Part shown: positions 26,241 to 35,331 of the stretch, in pieces
How positions within the stretch are numbered: the stretch's first letter is position 1
Layout: the number at the start of each line of letters is the position of its first letter
Assembly: GCA_900316105.1 (NCBI GenBank)
Contig: ONBR01000006.1
Span: forward strand, 1-64,000
Direction of reading: 5' to 3'
DNA length: 64,000 nt
DNA from: an uncultured Olsenella sp.
GTDB taxonomy: Bacteria; Actinomycetota; Coriobacteriia; Coriobacteriales; Atopobiaceae
Translations under genes and position numbers: made by a program
Notes under the pieces: model-generated
What the model saw: the letters and a program-made list of their open reading frames with translations, nothing else
Told to the model about the DNA's origin: nothing
Databases searched by the model: none

Positions 26241-27692
26241 CTAGTCTTCCTGCCAGTCCAGCTCGCCCAGCTCGCTCACCACGTGGCCAACTCGGTCGGC
26301 GGGAGCGTACACGGGCACGCCGGCATGCATCAGGTAGCGGACGGGGTCGTGCAGGAGATCCTCCATGGGTACCAGCACGTAGTCGCGCTCACCCAGGTGC
26401 GGATGGGGCAGGGTCAGCCTCTGGCCGGCATGCTCCTCCCCCTCCACATAGACCAGGTCGCAATCGATGGTGCGGGGACCATGCCCCGCCTGGGCGGGGT
26501 CGCGCACACGCCCAAGCTGATCCTCCACGTCCAGGAGGGCATCCAGGAGCACCATGGGATGGAGCTCGGTACGAATCTCGGCCACGGCGTTTGCCACCGG
26601 CGTGGCAATGCCATAGGCAGGCTCGGTCTCGTAGGCGCGGCTGCATTGGACTACGCGGGTCAGGGGAATCTTGTTGATCAGTTTGACTGCCTGAGTCAGG
26701 TTGTCCATGCGATCGCCCACGTTGGATCCCAGTGACACGAAGCCCTGACGCGGGTCGGCCTTTGCCACCGACCAGTAGCCGTTGATGGCATGGGCGACAT
26801 CAGCCACGTCGTGGACGCGCACCACTCGTGCTCCGGCCTGGATGGCCGAAAGGGTCATGCCCACGGTAGCGGCATCGCGCTCGGGAGCCTCCTTGACGCC
26901 CGAGACGGCACCGACTACGCGCTTGCGAGAGATGGCGTTGACCACGGGATAGCCCATGGAGACGAGCTTGTGGGTGGCACGCTGGACCACCACGTCCTCG
27001 TCCGCGTTCTTGTCAAAGCCAGGACCAGGGTCGATGCAGATGCGGTCGTGACTCACGCCAGCCCTCATGAGGGTACGGGCCTGGTCACCCAAGAAACCCA
27101 TGATCTCGCGCATGATAGGGCCTTCTTCGGGCAGGGTGAAGCGGCGCGTGCTCGTAGGGATGGCGCGCTGCTGAACGGGCCTACGCGAGCGAAGGCGGGG
27201 CGAGTCCAGGGTCACCGAGCGGCGGGTGCTCACGCCGCTGAGCTTGCTCCAGTGCATTACGATGCAGCCACAGTCGCACTCGGTGGCCACGCGGACCATC
27301 TCGGGATCAATGAAGCCAGTGACGTCGTTGATGATGGAAGCGCCCAGGCGGACTGCCACCTTTGCGATGGCTGCATGGCGCGTGTCCACGGACACAATGG
27401 CAGAGGGGGCAGCCTCCAGGATACCCTGGATGACCGGGATGACCCTGTCGCCCTCCTCCTGGATGTCCACGGGCACGAAGCCGGGACGTGTGGACTCACC
27501 GCCAACGTCAATGATGTCGGCACCCTCGTCCAGCATCTGCAGGGCGCGGTCGATGGCCATCTGAGGGTCGTAGTTCTCTCCGCCGTCCGAGAAGGAGTCC
27601 GGTGTGACATTGAGGATGCCCATGACGCGCGGACGCGTAAGAGACAGGTCATGCCTGCCGCAATGCCAGGTTGAGTAGTCCTCTCGAAGCAT
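26241..27692 (-). CDS. folP-folK: Fused dihydropteroate synthase / HPPK (FolP-FolK)
   Basis: A 483-residue bifunctional folate-synthesis enzyme. Residues 1-310 are dihydropteroate synthase: GILNVTPDSFSDGG (25-38), VGGESTRPG (63-71), SVDTRHAA, INDVTGF, and CIDPGPGFDK. An Arg/Ser-rich insertion of about 35 residues (151-190) follows CIVMHWS and is not typical. Residues about 317-483 are the hydroxymethyl-dihydropterin pyrophosphokinase: FVSLGSNVGDRMDNL, YETEPAYG, GPRTIDCDLVY and LTLPHPHLGERDYVLVP. The ATG at 27692 has AGGAGG nine bases upstream. FolK normally acts just before FolP, so the fusion joins consecutive steps, in reverse order along the chain. Confidence 0.95.
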   Translation of the reverse strand: MLREDYSTWHCGRHDLSLTRPRVMGILNVTPDSFSDGGENYDPQMAIDRALQMLDEGADIIDVGGESTRPGFVPVDIQEEGDRVIPVIQGILEAAPSAIVSVDTRHAAIAKVAVRLGASIINDVTGFIDPEMVRVATECDCGCIVMHWSKLSGVSTRRSVTLDSPRLRSRRPVQQRAIPTSTRRFTLPEEGPIMREIMGFLGDQARTLMRAGVSHDRICIDPGPGFDKNADEDVVVQRATHKLVSMGYPVVNAISRKRVVGAVSGVKEAPERDAATVGMTLSAIQAGARVVRVHDVADVAHAINGYWSVAKADPRQGFVSLGSNVGDRMDNLTQAVKLINKIPLTRVVQCSRAYETEPAYGIATPVANAVAEIRTELHPMVLLDALLDVEDQLGRVRDPAQAGHGPRTIDCDLVYVEGEEHAGQRLTLPHPHLGERDYVLVPMEDLLHDPVRYLMHAGVPVYAPADRVGHVVSELGELDWQED

Positions 27693-27829
27693 GGGTCGAA
27701 ACCTCCTGATAAAAGCCACTCCCGCACGTCATCCGACCATTCTATCGGGCGCACGCACGAAAGACACATGTTCTTTTCAATTGTAACGAGTTGCGGCTGG
27801 CGCGGATAGGTTCACGCCAGCGTCACACA

Positions 27830-27875
27830 GCCACAGGGGGTACTCCCTTTTGGCCACAGGGGGTACTCCCTTTTG
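27830..27875. repeat. 23-bp direct repeat, two tandem copies
   Basis: Two exact tandem copies (27830-27852, 27853-27875) of a unit reading GCCACAGGGGGTACTCCC and then TTTTG occur in the spacer downstream of the sirtuin gene. A third, partial GCTACTCCC follows. The CAGGGGGTA/TACTCCC pieces resemble the arms of the window's GGGGGTAGCCCC repeats. Confidence 0.7.
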
Positions 27876-27905
27876 GCTACTCCCGATTGGTCCTGGCAAG
27901 CGCTC

Positions 27906-28649
27906 CTACCAGTCGAAGGCCTTTGCAATGTCGCAATCGCACACCAGGTCCGCGCGACCATCCTGGGGCGTGCCGCCCATGTTGCAGATCACCAGGTCGT
28001 TGCCTTGGAAGTACTGGACCAGGCCGGCCGCGGGATAGACGACCAGCGAGGTGCCGCCAATGATCAGCATGTCGCAGGAGGAAATGGCCTTGATTGCGGC
28101 GTAGATATTACCCTCGTCCAGGGCCTCCTCGTACAGGACGACATCGGGCTTGATGCGGCCGCCGCAGTCCGGGCAGTGGGGCACGCCCTCGGTGGCCAGC
28201 ATCCACTCCTGGGAGTAGACCTTGCCGCACTTCTGGCAGATGTTGCGGTACGTGGAACCGTGAAGTTCGATTACGTTCCTTGAGCCGGCCGCCTGGTGGA
28301 GGCCATCGATGTTCTGGGTGACGACTGCCGAGAGCTTGCCTTCCTGCTCCAGCTGGGCGAGCTTCTTGTGCGCTTGGTTGGGCCTTGCCTCGGGGGCACA
28401 CATCATCTTTCGGTAGAAGTCATAGAAGTCGTCGGGGTGCTCCAGATAGAGGTGGTGGCTCAGAAGCTCCTCGGGCGAATACTTGCTGGAGAAGTGCTGG
28501 TTGTAGAGGCCCTGGGGACTGCGGAAGTCGGGGATGCCGCTGGCGGTGGAGACGCCCGCGCCACCAAAGAAGACGACGTTGTCTGCCTTGTCGACCCTAG
28601 CCTTGAGCTCCTGGGCCGCTTCCTGGGGATTGGTGATCGTGCGTGCCAT
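27906..28649 (-). CDS. Sirtuin NAD-dependent protein deacylase
   Basis: A 247-residue Sir2/CobB-type enzyme that removes acyl groups from lysine using NAD. NAD-binding GAGVSTASGIPDFRS is at about 30-44, TQNIDGLHQ at 111-119, the catalytic His130 is in IELHGS, and a zinc site of two CxxC pairs follows (Cys138/141 and Cys159/162). GGTSLVVYPAAGL lies near the end. The ATG at 28649 has AGGAGG upstream at ideal spacing. It stands alone between repeats, so no pathway can be assigned. Confidence 0.93.
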   Translation of the reverse strand: MARTITNPQEAAQELKARVDKADNVVFFGGAGVSTASGIPDFRSPQGLYNQHFSSKYSPEELLSHHLYLEHPDDFYDFYRKMMCAPEARPNQAHKKLAQLEQEGKLSAVVTQNIDGLHQAAGSRNVIELHGSTYRNICQKCGKVYSQEWMLATEGVPHCPDCGGRIKPDVVLYEEALDEGNIYAAIKAISSCDMLIIGGTSLVVYPAAGLVQYFQGNDLVICNMGGTPQDGRADLVCDCDIAKAFDW

Positions 28650-28708
28650 ATTGCCTCCTAAGCCTCGTTGCCGTGGCGCTTCCATCCATCCTAGCGCTGC
28701 CGCGGAAC

Positions 28709-28771
28709 GTGACAAATACCCCAGGGGTAAATGTCCCAAAATGGGACGCTCACCCCTGGGGTATTTGTCAC
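28709..28771. repeat. Perfect 20-bp GTGACA-bounded inverted repeat
   Basis: Arms 28709-28728 and 28752-28771 are exactly complementary (GTGACAAATACCCCAGGGGT). The loop holds an inner hairpin GTCCC-AAAAT-GGGAC, which is the complement of the motif seen in the loops of other copies, so this element is in the opposite orientation. It lies between divergent genes, not at a gene end. Confidence 0.9.
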
Positions 28772-28841
28772 ATTTGTCACACCCTCCCGAATTTGGGGCA
28801 AACTAGATACGTTAAACCGCATGTAGCAGGGAGACCTTCTC

Positions 28842-29828
28842 ATGAAAGAGCTAACGACCAACGTGCACGACACGGCACTCGTCTTTGAGGGTGGCGGATA
28901 TCGCGCCTCCTACACCGCTGGCTTTGCCCGCGTCCTTTTGGAGCAGGAGTTCTACTTCCCCTTTGTCTGCGGGCTCTCTGCAGGCGCCAGTCACACGGTG
29001 GACTACATCTCGCGTGACCTGCACCGCACGCGTGACGCCTTCCTGGCCCACAAGCCAGAGGGCGTCCACCCCAACGGCTGGGGCTCCATCGTACGCGGAA
29101 CGGGCTACTTCAACGCGGACTACCTGTACGAGGGCTGCATCGACGATGGCACCCTGCCCTTTGACTGGGAGACCTTCTGTGCCAACCCGGCGGACTGCCG
29201 CATCCAGGCCTACGAGCGCGACACGGGAAAGACGGCCGTCTTTTCCAAGGCGGACATGTCCGACATGTCCCGCATGATCAACCTGGTGCGCGCCTCGTCC
29301 ACCCTGCCCGGCGTGATGAGGCCCCTGCCCATGGACGGCAAGGTCTACCTGGACGGCGGCCTGGGCGAGCGTGCCGGGCTGCCTCTCTACCTAGCGGAGC
29401 AGGCGGGATACAAGAGGTTCTTCTTTGTGGCCACGCGTCCCAAGGGCTACCGCAAGACCCCGCCCACGGCTCGCGACCGCAGCCTCTACGAGTTGGTTTC
29501 CCGCGGCCACGACAAGATGTTCGAGGACCTGATGACCCGCTGGGAGCGCTACAACACGGAGCTGGTCCGCATCGAGGGTCTGGCCCGCGAGGGACGCTGC
29601 TTCATCGTGTATCCGGACGAGATGCCCGTCTCCAGTGGCACGACCGACCAGGACAGGCTCCTGGCCTCCTACAACGAGGGACATGCCCAGGGCATGCGTG
29701 ATTTGCCCCTGTGGCGCGAGTTCCTCTTTGGAGCAAAGGACGCAGGTCCCCACCCCGACCCCCTGGAGATAAAGCGCCGAATCTGGGAGGCAGACGGCAC
29801 GGGAGACTACATCATCCTCGAACCGTAA
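28842..29828 (+). CDS. Patatin-like phospholipase family protein
   Basis: A 328-residue lipid acyl hydrolase of the bacterial YjjU/patatin type. The oxyanion loop GGGYR is at 17-21, the nucleophile Ser46 is in GLSAG, and the catalytic Asp is in DGG (171-173), giving the full Ser-Asp dyad. No signal peptide is present, so it is probably cytosolic or membrane-associated. GGGAG lies about eight bases before the ATG and a strong terminator follows. The substrate is unknown. Confidence 0.9.
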   Translation: MKELTTNVHDTALVFEGGGYRASYTAGFARVLLEQEFYFPFVCGLSAGASHTVDYISRDLHRTRDAFLAHKPEGVHPNGWGSIVRGTGYFNADYLYEGCIDDGTLPFDWETFCANPADCRIQAYERDTGKTAVFSKADMSDMSRMINLVRASSTLPGVMRPLPMDGKVYLDGGLGERAGLPLYLAEQAGYKRFFFVATRPKGYRKTPPTARDRSLYELVSRGHDKMFEDLMTRWERYNTELVRIEGLAREGRCFIVYPDEMPVSSGTTDQDRLLASYNEGHAQGMRDLPLWREFLFGAKDAGPHPDPLEIKRRIWEADGTGDYIILEP

Positions 29829-29833
29829 AGGCG

Positions 29834-29869
29834 ACGCGCCGCCGGGGCGAATCCGGCGGCGCGTTTTTT
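29834..29869 (+). terminator. Strong terminator after the patatin gene
   Basis: A 12-bp GC-rich stem (ACGCGCCGCCGG with its complement, 7-nt loop) is followed by a run of six T, six bases after the stop codon. Confidence 0.92.
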
Positions 29870-29938
29870 GTGCGCGGAGATGTGTATGGGCGCCCCGTGG
29901 CGGCGTCTCCGTATAGGTGCAAGCCAGCCCTCACGCCC

Positions 29939-30544
29939 TCACGCCCAGAGGGCGACGGCCCAGGTGGCCAGGGCGATGGCGGGGCCAAAGGGGAAGGTCT
30001 GTTCCAGGAAGGGGCCGCCGTTCTTTGCGCTGTCCCTGACGCGAGCTAGCAGGGCAAAGGCGAGGCCCAGGGCGCAGGCCAGGACCATCAGGATCAGGCA
30101 GCGCTCCCAGCCAAAGTAGAATGCCGCGACGGCAAAGAGCTTTAGGTCTCCCCCGCCCATGCTCTGTGCGCCCATAAGCCTGTCCACGACGAGGACCAGG
30201 ACCAGCAGGACGACGAAGACGCCCGCTGCGCCGAGGGCGGAGGTCACGAGGGCCGGGACGACATCCAGGACGCCCAGGGCACCAGCTGCGAACAGGTAGG
30301 CTACGCGGATCACGACTGCGAAGGCAATCCCGACGTCTGGAATGGTGCGGGTGTCACAGTCCACCAACGAGAGCCAGAGGAGGTCCAGGCCAAAGAGGGC
30401 CAGCTCCAGAAACTGTAGGCCCATGCCATAGGAGAGGCCCAGCGTGAGGCAAATGGCGACAGCCAGCAGGGCGGCCGCACGGGGATGGGTCCGGACGGTC
30501 TGGAGCACCGACTGCATCGGCTCTGGCTGTGACGGCTCGGCCAT
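29939..30544 (-). CDS. Prepilin peptidase (A24 family), peptidase domain only
   Basis: A 201-residue polytopic membrane aspartic protease that would cleave type IV prepilin leader peptides. The two catalytic Asp are visible: the VDCDTRTIPD block (Asp62 equivalent) and the GxGD motif GGGDLKLF (Asp133). About six membrane segments fill the rest. The N-terminal zinc/methylase domain of PilD is absent, so N-methylation of pilins may not occur here. The ATG has AAGGAGG upstream. Its partners are probably the pilus-like genes 21 kb away at 51-55 kb. Confidence 0.88.
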   Translation of the reverse strand: MAEPSQPEPMQSVLQTVRTHPRAAALLAVAICLTLGLSYGMGLQFLELALFGLDLLWLSLVDCDTRTIPDVGIAFAVVIRVAYLFAAGALGVLDVVPALVTSALGAAGVFVVLLVLVLVVDRLMGAQSMGGGDLKLFAVAAFYFGWERCLILMVLACALGLAFALLARVRDSAKNGGPFLEQTFPFGPAIALATWAVALWA

Positions 30545-30626
30545 GCAGTCCTCCTTCCTGAGCAGGCTTGTGCTGGGCTAGCTTGTGCGGGGCCGAATCG
30601 GTCAGACGGTCGGCAGGACTGCCGCG

Positions 30627-31151
30627 CTAGTCCAGGACGTCCATGGCAAAGTGATGCTTCTGGGGCACGTCGCGGTCGGCATAGACCTCGGTGGTCGGAC
30701 CCAAGACCAGCGAACCGCGGGGCTTGAAGCCCTTGGGCAGGCCGAGCTTGGCCACAAGTTCGGGATTTGCGTTGAGGGCGCGGATGGCGCCGTAAATCAG
30801 GCACTGGCCCAGACCCAGCTCGACGGCCTGGAGGGACATGTTTTGCAGGGTGATGCCCACGTTTGCGTCGCTGGTCACGACCTCGTCCAGGGCAGAGAGC
30901 ACGATGAGCATCGGCGCACCGTAGAGGGGATGCATCTTTGGATTGCCAAAGGCCTGGGCGGCGTTGGCGTCAATCTGGGCCAGGAGGTCCTTGTTGGTGA
31001 TGACCGTCAGGTGGATGCTGTCGTAGCGGCCCATGCCGATGGGGGCTTCGTAGGCAGCATTGAGGATGGCATCCAGCTGCTCCTGGCTGACAGGCTCGCC
31101 AGTGTAGGAGCGGATGGACTTGCGCTGGTTCATAGCTTGCTTGAGTTCCAT
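30627..31151 (-). CDS. Nitroreductase family protein
   Basis: A 174-residue FMN-dependent NAD(P)H oxidoreductase of the nitroreductase family. It starts with the family signature QRKSIRSYTGEPVSQEQLDAIL, given here only by its landmarks RKSIRSY and VSQEQLD; further blocks are AAYEAPIGMGRY, ASNVGI-type DANVGITLQNM, LGLGQCLIY, and KGFKPRGSLVLG. The size is at the short end. The substrate cannot be told from sequence; flavin or quinone reduction is common in the family. Confidence 0.9.
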   Translation of the reverse strand: MELKQAMNQRKSIRSYTGEPVSQEQLDAILNAAYEAPIGMGRYDSIHLTVITNKDLLAQIDANAAQAFGNPKMHPLYGAPMLIVLSALDEVVTSDANVGITLQNMSLQAVELGLGQCLIYGAIRALNANPELVAKLGLPKGFKPRGSLVLGPTTEVYADRDVPQKHHFAMDVLD

Positions 31152-31501
31152 GAATCGACCTTTCTGGTGGACGATGGGGGTTTGCTGACCTTCCTTATGC
31201 TTATGCCCAGATTGGGGCGGCTTGTCCTAGGGCATTCGTGCAAAGAGGGACGGACAACCCATCTGGATTGCCCCTCCGACGATAGACCAACTGTATTTTC
31301 AGAGCGTGAACTGGGCGTGAACTGGCTCTGTCCCTATTGTCTCTGAGACAAAGTGCTCCGTCCCCAATGTCTCGTTGCAAAGAGGGGCGGGCAACCTATC
31401 TGGATTGCCCACCCTCGACGATAGACCAGTCATGCTATCGGAGTGTGAACCAGCTCTGTCCCTATTGTCTCTGAGACAAAGTGCTCCGTCCCTAATGTCT
31501 C
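31152..31501. repeat. Gene-free spacer with a tandem 137-bp repeat
   Basis: This 350-base stretch has no gene. From 31239 it holds two copies of a unit of about 130 bases (31239-31375 and 31376-31501). Each begins TGCAAAGAGG, passes through TCTGGATTGCCC and CGACGATAGACCA, and ends in GCTCTGTCCCTATTG-TCTCTGAGACAA-AGTGCTCCGTCC-AATGTCTC. The core TTGTCTC-T-GAGACAA is a perfect palindrome. The second copy ends directly against the adhesin stop codon (31502-31504). The same core and tail recur at 55951-56022. The first 85 bases (31152-31238) show nothing notable. Confidence 0.85.
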
Positions 31502-34500
31502 CTAGGATGCCAGCTCCATCCGGTACCTGCCCGTCGCCTCGTCTTTGACTATATAGAACTTCGTAGTAGGATAGGGGTCAACCAGGTGACCTTCGGGGGC
31601 GATCTCCTCCTTGAAGTAATAGATTCTCCCCTGGGTTATCGGTACGTCAAAGACTATGTAGCCGCCCTGGTCGGACCGTTGGTTGCCCAGGTAGACGTCC
31701 TCCGCACCGTTCTGGCCAACCTGCCAGAGGCCGTACTGGGCGTTGTAGAGGCCCTCGTCGGTCGGGATTCCATCGGAACCCTTGCTAACCTTCCTCATCC
31801 GAATCTTGATGGTCTTGGTGGTGTTGGTGAAGGTGGGCGCCTGGCCGTCATCGGTGCCGTAGGTGGCCTCGGCGTGGAGGGCCTGGTCCTGACCCTGGGT
31901 CACCTTGACCGTGTAGTTGTATTCGGCCTGGTCGTAGTTGAGGGAGGCGTCCTTGCCAGGCAGCTCCCTGATCACGTAGGTGTGGGTACCCACCTCGGAG
32001 AAGGACAGGGGCGCAAAGGCCACGGTGCCATCGGAGGCGTTCTGAGCCACCTGGACCGGTTCGCCTGCCACCTTGCCCTCGCCGTCGACCTCGTAGAGGC
32101 CGAAGGAGAACTGGCCTGCCTTCATGTCAGCCTTGCCGTCCAGCAGCTTCCGGGCCGTGGGGGTCACGCTCACGCGCTCCGCACGGCGGCGGTTGGCAGC
32201 CAGGGCCAGGCGTCGGTAGGCCATGGAGACCTGGTAGTTGTTGTAGAAGGTGGGCGTCTGGTCATCCGGCAGGGCCTCCCAGGAGGCACCCTCGTCCTGG
32301 CGGTAGAGGTAGCTGGGGGCGCTGGCCACCAGGGCACCTGCCTGGTCCTTGGTCACCTGGACCGTGGCCAGGTATTGGACGGTGTCGGAGCCTGCGTCAT
32401 TGACGCCTACCTCGGTCAGGAGGTAGTGGTAGGTGCCTTCCTTGGTATAGGTGATCTCGTGGAAGCTGAGCGTACCCAGACCAGAGACGGTATCGGAGAT
32501 GGGCTGGACCCCATCGTCCACGAAGGCCGTGCCCTCGACGTAGCCCGTGGCCACGGAGCCCGTGGGATTGCCCTGGTCGTCACTGGAGACCATCTGGAAG
32601 GTGTAGGAGGGCGTGACATCCGTGGTGTAGGCCTCCTTTGCCAGGGACAGCTGGGCCCTTGCGGCCAGGGAGTTGGTGAAGGTGGGCTGATAGGCGGTAT
32701 CGCCCGCAGCCTTGGGATAGGTGACCGCCGTGTTGATGGTCCCGGCACCGTCGTCGGTCAGAGCAACCTCCACCAGCTCGTCATGGGCGTCGTAGAGGAC
32801 CCCGTCCTTGAGGTAGGTGTCCTCGTCCACCAGCACGGCATCCTCGGGGACATCCTCGCGGATGACATAGTGGGCCGTTGCCGTCTGGTTGTAGCCGCCG
32901 TCGGCGTCTTTGAGGTCACGCTCCGTGTAGGACAGCGGGGCGAAGGACACAATGCCATCCGCCGCATTGGTCACGCCGGACTGGATGGCGTCACCCGTTA
33001 CCTGCCCGTCCGCATCGGCCGGATAGAGGCTGAAGGAGAACTGGCCGGCTGCCAGGCTCCCACCCAGGAGGTCCTTCCGGGCCTGGACCTGGGCCGTGCC
33101 GGTGGCGGCATAGGTGTTGGTGATGGTGAAGCCCGTCCCCGCCTCGCCCGACACCTGAGCGGTGTAGGCGGTCGGCACCGGGTCTTCCTGGACGGTATAG
33201 GTGATGGGCTGGCCGCCCTGGTAGACGTCCAGGTCTTCGAAGGAGGCCTTCCAGTCCGTGTCGGCCGAGAGGGTCAGGGTCTTGCCCGTATCCTGACCAT
33301 TGGCATAGAGGCGAATTGTGGCCTCGTCCCGGATGGGGCCCTCCCAGGCCTTGGTCACGTCGACCTTGGTCTTCTCGACCTGGTGGGCATTGGTTATGGT
33401 GAAGCCGTCAGCCGCGGAGCCCGTAACGGATGACTCGTAGCCCTCAACCCGAGCGACCTCCTGGACGGTGTACTGAACCTCGGTCCCCTGGTCGCGGTAG
33501 CGAGACAGGGTCGTGAAGGAGCCCTTCCAGTCGTCCTCGGTACCCTCCTGGCCATCGTCGCCAGCAGCCGTCAGAGTGAGGACCTGGCCCTCGACGGGCT
33601 GGCCGTCGGCATAGAGCTGGACCTGGATGGAGCTGGGGCGCCTGCCATCCTGGTTGTCTTGGTCGTCCCAAACCTTGGACACGGGGATGTCGATGGTCTG
33701 AATCTGGTGACCGTTGGCGATGGACCCGCCATCGGTGGCAGAAACGACCCCGTCCACGGCCTCGTAGCCCGGGATGGCATCCTCGACGATGGTGTAGGTG
33801 ACCTGGGTGCCGCCCTGCTGGAACTTGGGCAGGCCCTCATAGGTCACGGTGTAGGTGCCGTCGCCCTTGTCGGTGACGATGGGCTGATAGGCCGAGAGGT
33901 CCTGGCCCTCCAGGCTGGAGGTCAGGCTGACAGACCGGGCGAAGTCCTCCGCGGAGGGACGGACCCCGTCCTGGTTGTTGGAGTCGGACCAGACCTTGGT
34001 GATAGAGACCGAGGTGGTGGCCGTGTCGTGGTGGTTGACCAGGGTCTGGCCATCCTGGGCGGAGGCGACCTGGGCCTGGTAGCCCTGGGCGACGAAGGCG
34101 TCCTGGGCCTCGGTCACGGTATAGGTGACCTGGGTACCGCCAACCTGGTACTTGGGCATGCCAGAGTAGGTAACCGTGTAGGTGTCGTCGCCGTTGTCGG
34201 TAACCGTGGGCGTGTAGGCCGAGAGGTCCAGGCCCTGCACGTCGCTGGTCAGGCGCAGGCGAGCGGCCAAATCCTCTGCAGAGGGACGGACGCCATCCTG
34301 ATTGTTGGCGTCGTCCCAGCGCTTGGTGACGGAGACCTGGGTGGTCTCGGTCTGATGGGAGTTGGTAAGGGTAAAGCCCTGGCTGGCGTCGCCCGTGGTC
34401 GCCACCGTGTAGCCTTCGGGGACGTCCAGCTCCTGGACGGTATAGGCGATGGGCTTGCCCGTCGCATTGACAGGCAGGTCCTTGAAGGTCCCGGTCCACT

Positions 34501-35331
34501 GGTTGTCCGCAGAGAGGGTCAGGGTCTTGCCTGCCACAGCCGTCCCATTGGCGTAGAGCTGGACCGTCACCGCGTCGGGACGGACCCCGTCCTGGTCGTT
34601 GGCGTCATCCCAGGCCTTGGTCACCTGGACGGAGGTCTTCTGGACCTGGTGGGTGTTGACCAGGTTGGTACCATCCACGATTGTCGCGTAGCCAGGGGCG
34701 GCATCCTCGGTCACGGTGTAGGAGATGGCCTTGCCGGTAGTCCGGTCATACTTGGGCAGATTAGTGAAGGTGTAGGACCAGGTGGGTCCCGTGACCGTCT
34801 GGGCCTGGACCTCCTGGCCATCTGCCAGGAGACGGACTGTGATGGCCTGGGGACGGACCCCGTCACGGTCGTTGTCGTCGGCCCATATCTTGTTGCCCGA
34901 AACCGCGGTCTTCTCCACATTGGTGTTGGTGATCGTATAGCCCGCCTCGGCAGAACCGGTGATGGCTGCCTCGTAGTTGGCAACAGCGTCCTCGGAGACG
35001 GTGTAGGCGATGGCCCTGCCGCCCTTGTTGGCGGGCAGGTCGTCGAAGGAGCCGGCCCAGCCGTTGTCGGCGGAGAGGGTCAGCGACCTCCCGGTGTCGG
35101 CGCCGTCTGCCAGGAGCCTCACGGTCACGGGGCCGGCAGCGGGGCCCACCCAGGACTTGGAGACGGGCACGGAGGTCTTCTGGGTCTCGTGCCTGTTGGT
35201 GACGGTGAAGCCGGAGGCGGCGTCGCCGAAGACCGTGGACTCGTAGCCCTCGGGGACGTCCAGCTCGCGGACGGTATAGACGACCTGGTGGCCGTCGGCG
35301 GCGTATTTGGCCAGGTCGGAGAAGGTCGGGA
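31502..35331 (-). CDS. Cna-B adhesin, segment 4 (C-terminal part)
   Basis: About 1275 residues: the end of Cna-B domain 14, domains 15-21, then three FctA/Spy0128-type pilin isopeptide domains (starting QVQARKDLLGG, AQLSLAKEAYT and VTPTARKLLDG) and a SpaA-like terminal domain (IKIRMRKVSKGSDG to VDPYPTTKF). Domains 18 and 19 are a longer Cna-B variant containing LSAYTPTVTDNGDDTYTV-type inserts. The protein ends MELAS with no LPxTG-like motif, membrane helix or charged tail. The last ~100 residues are close to those of the neighbouring adhesin. Confidence 0.85.
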
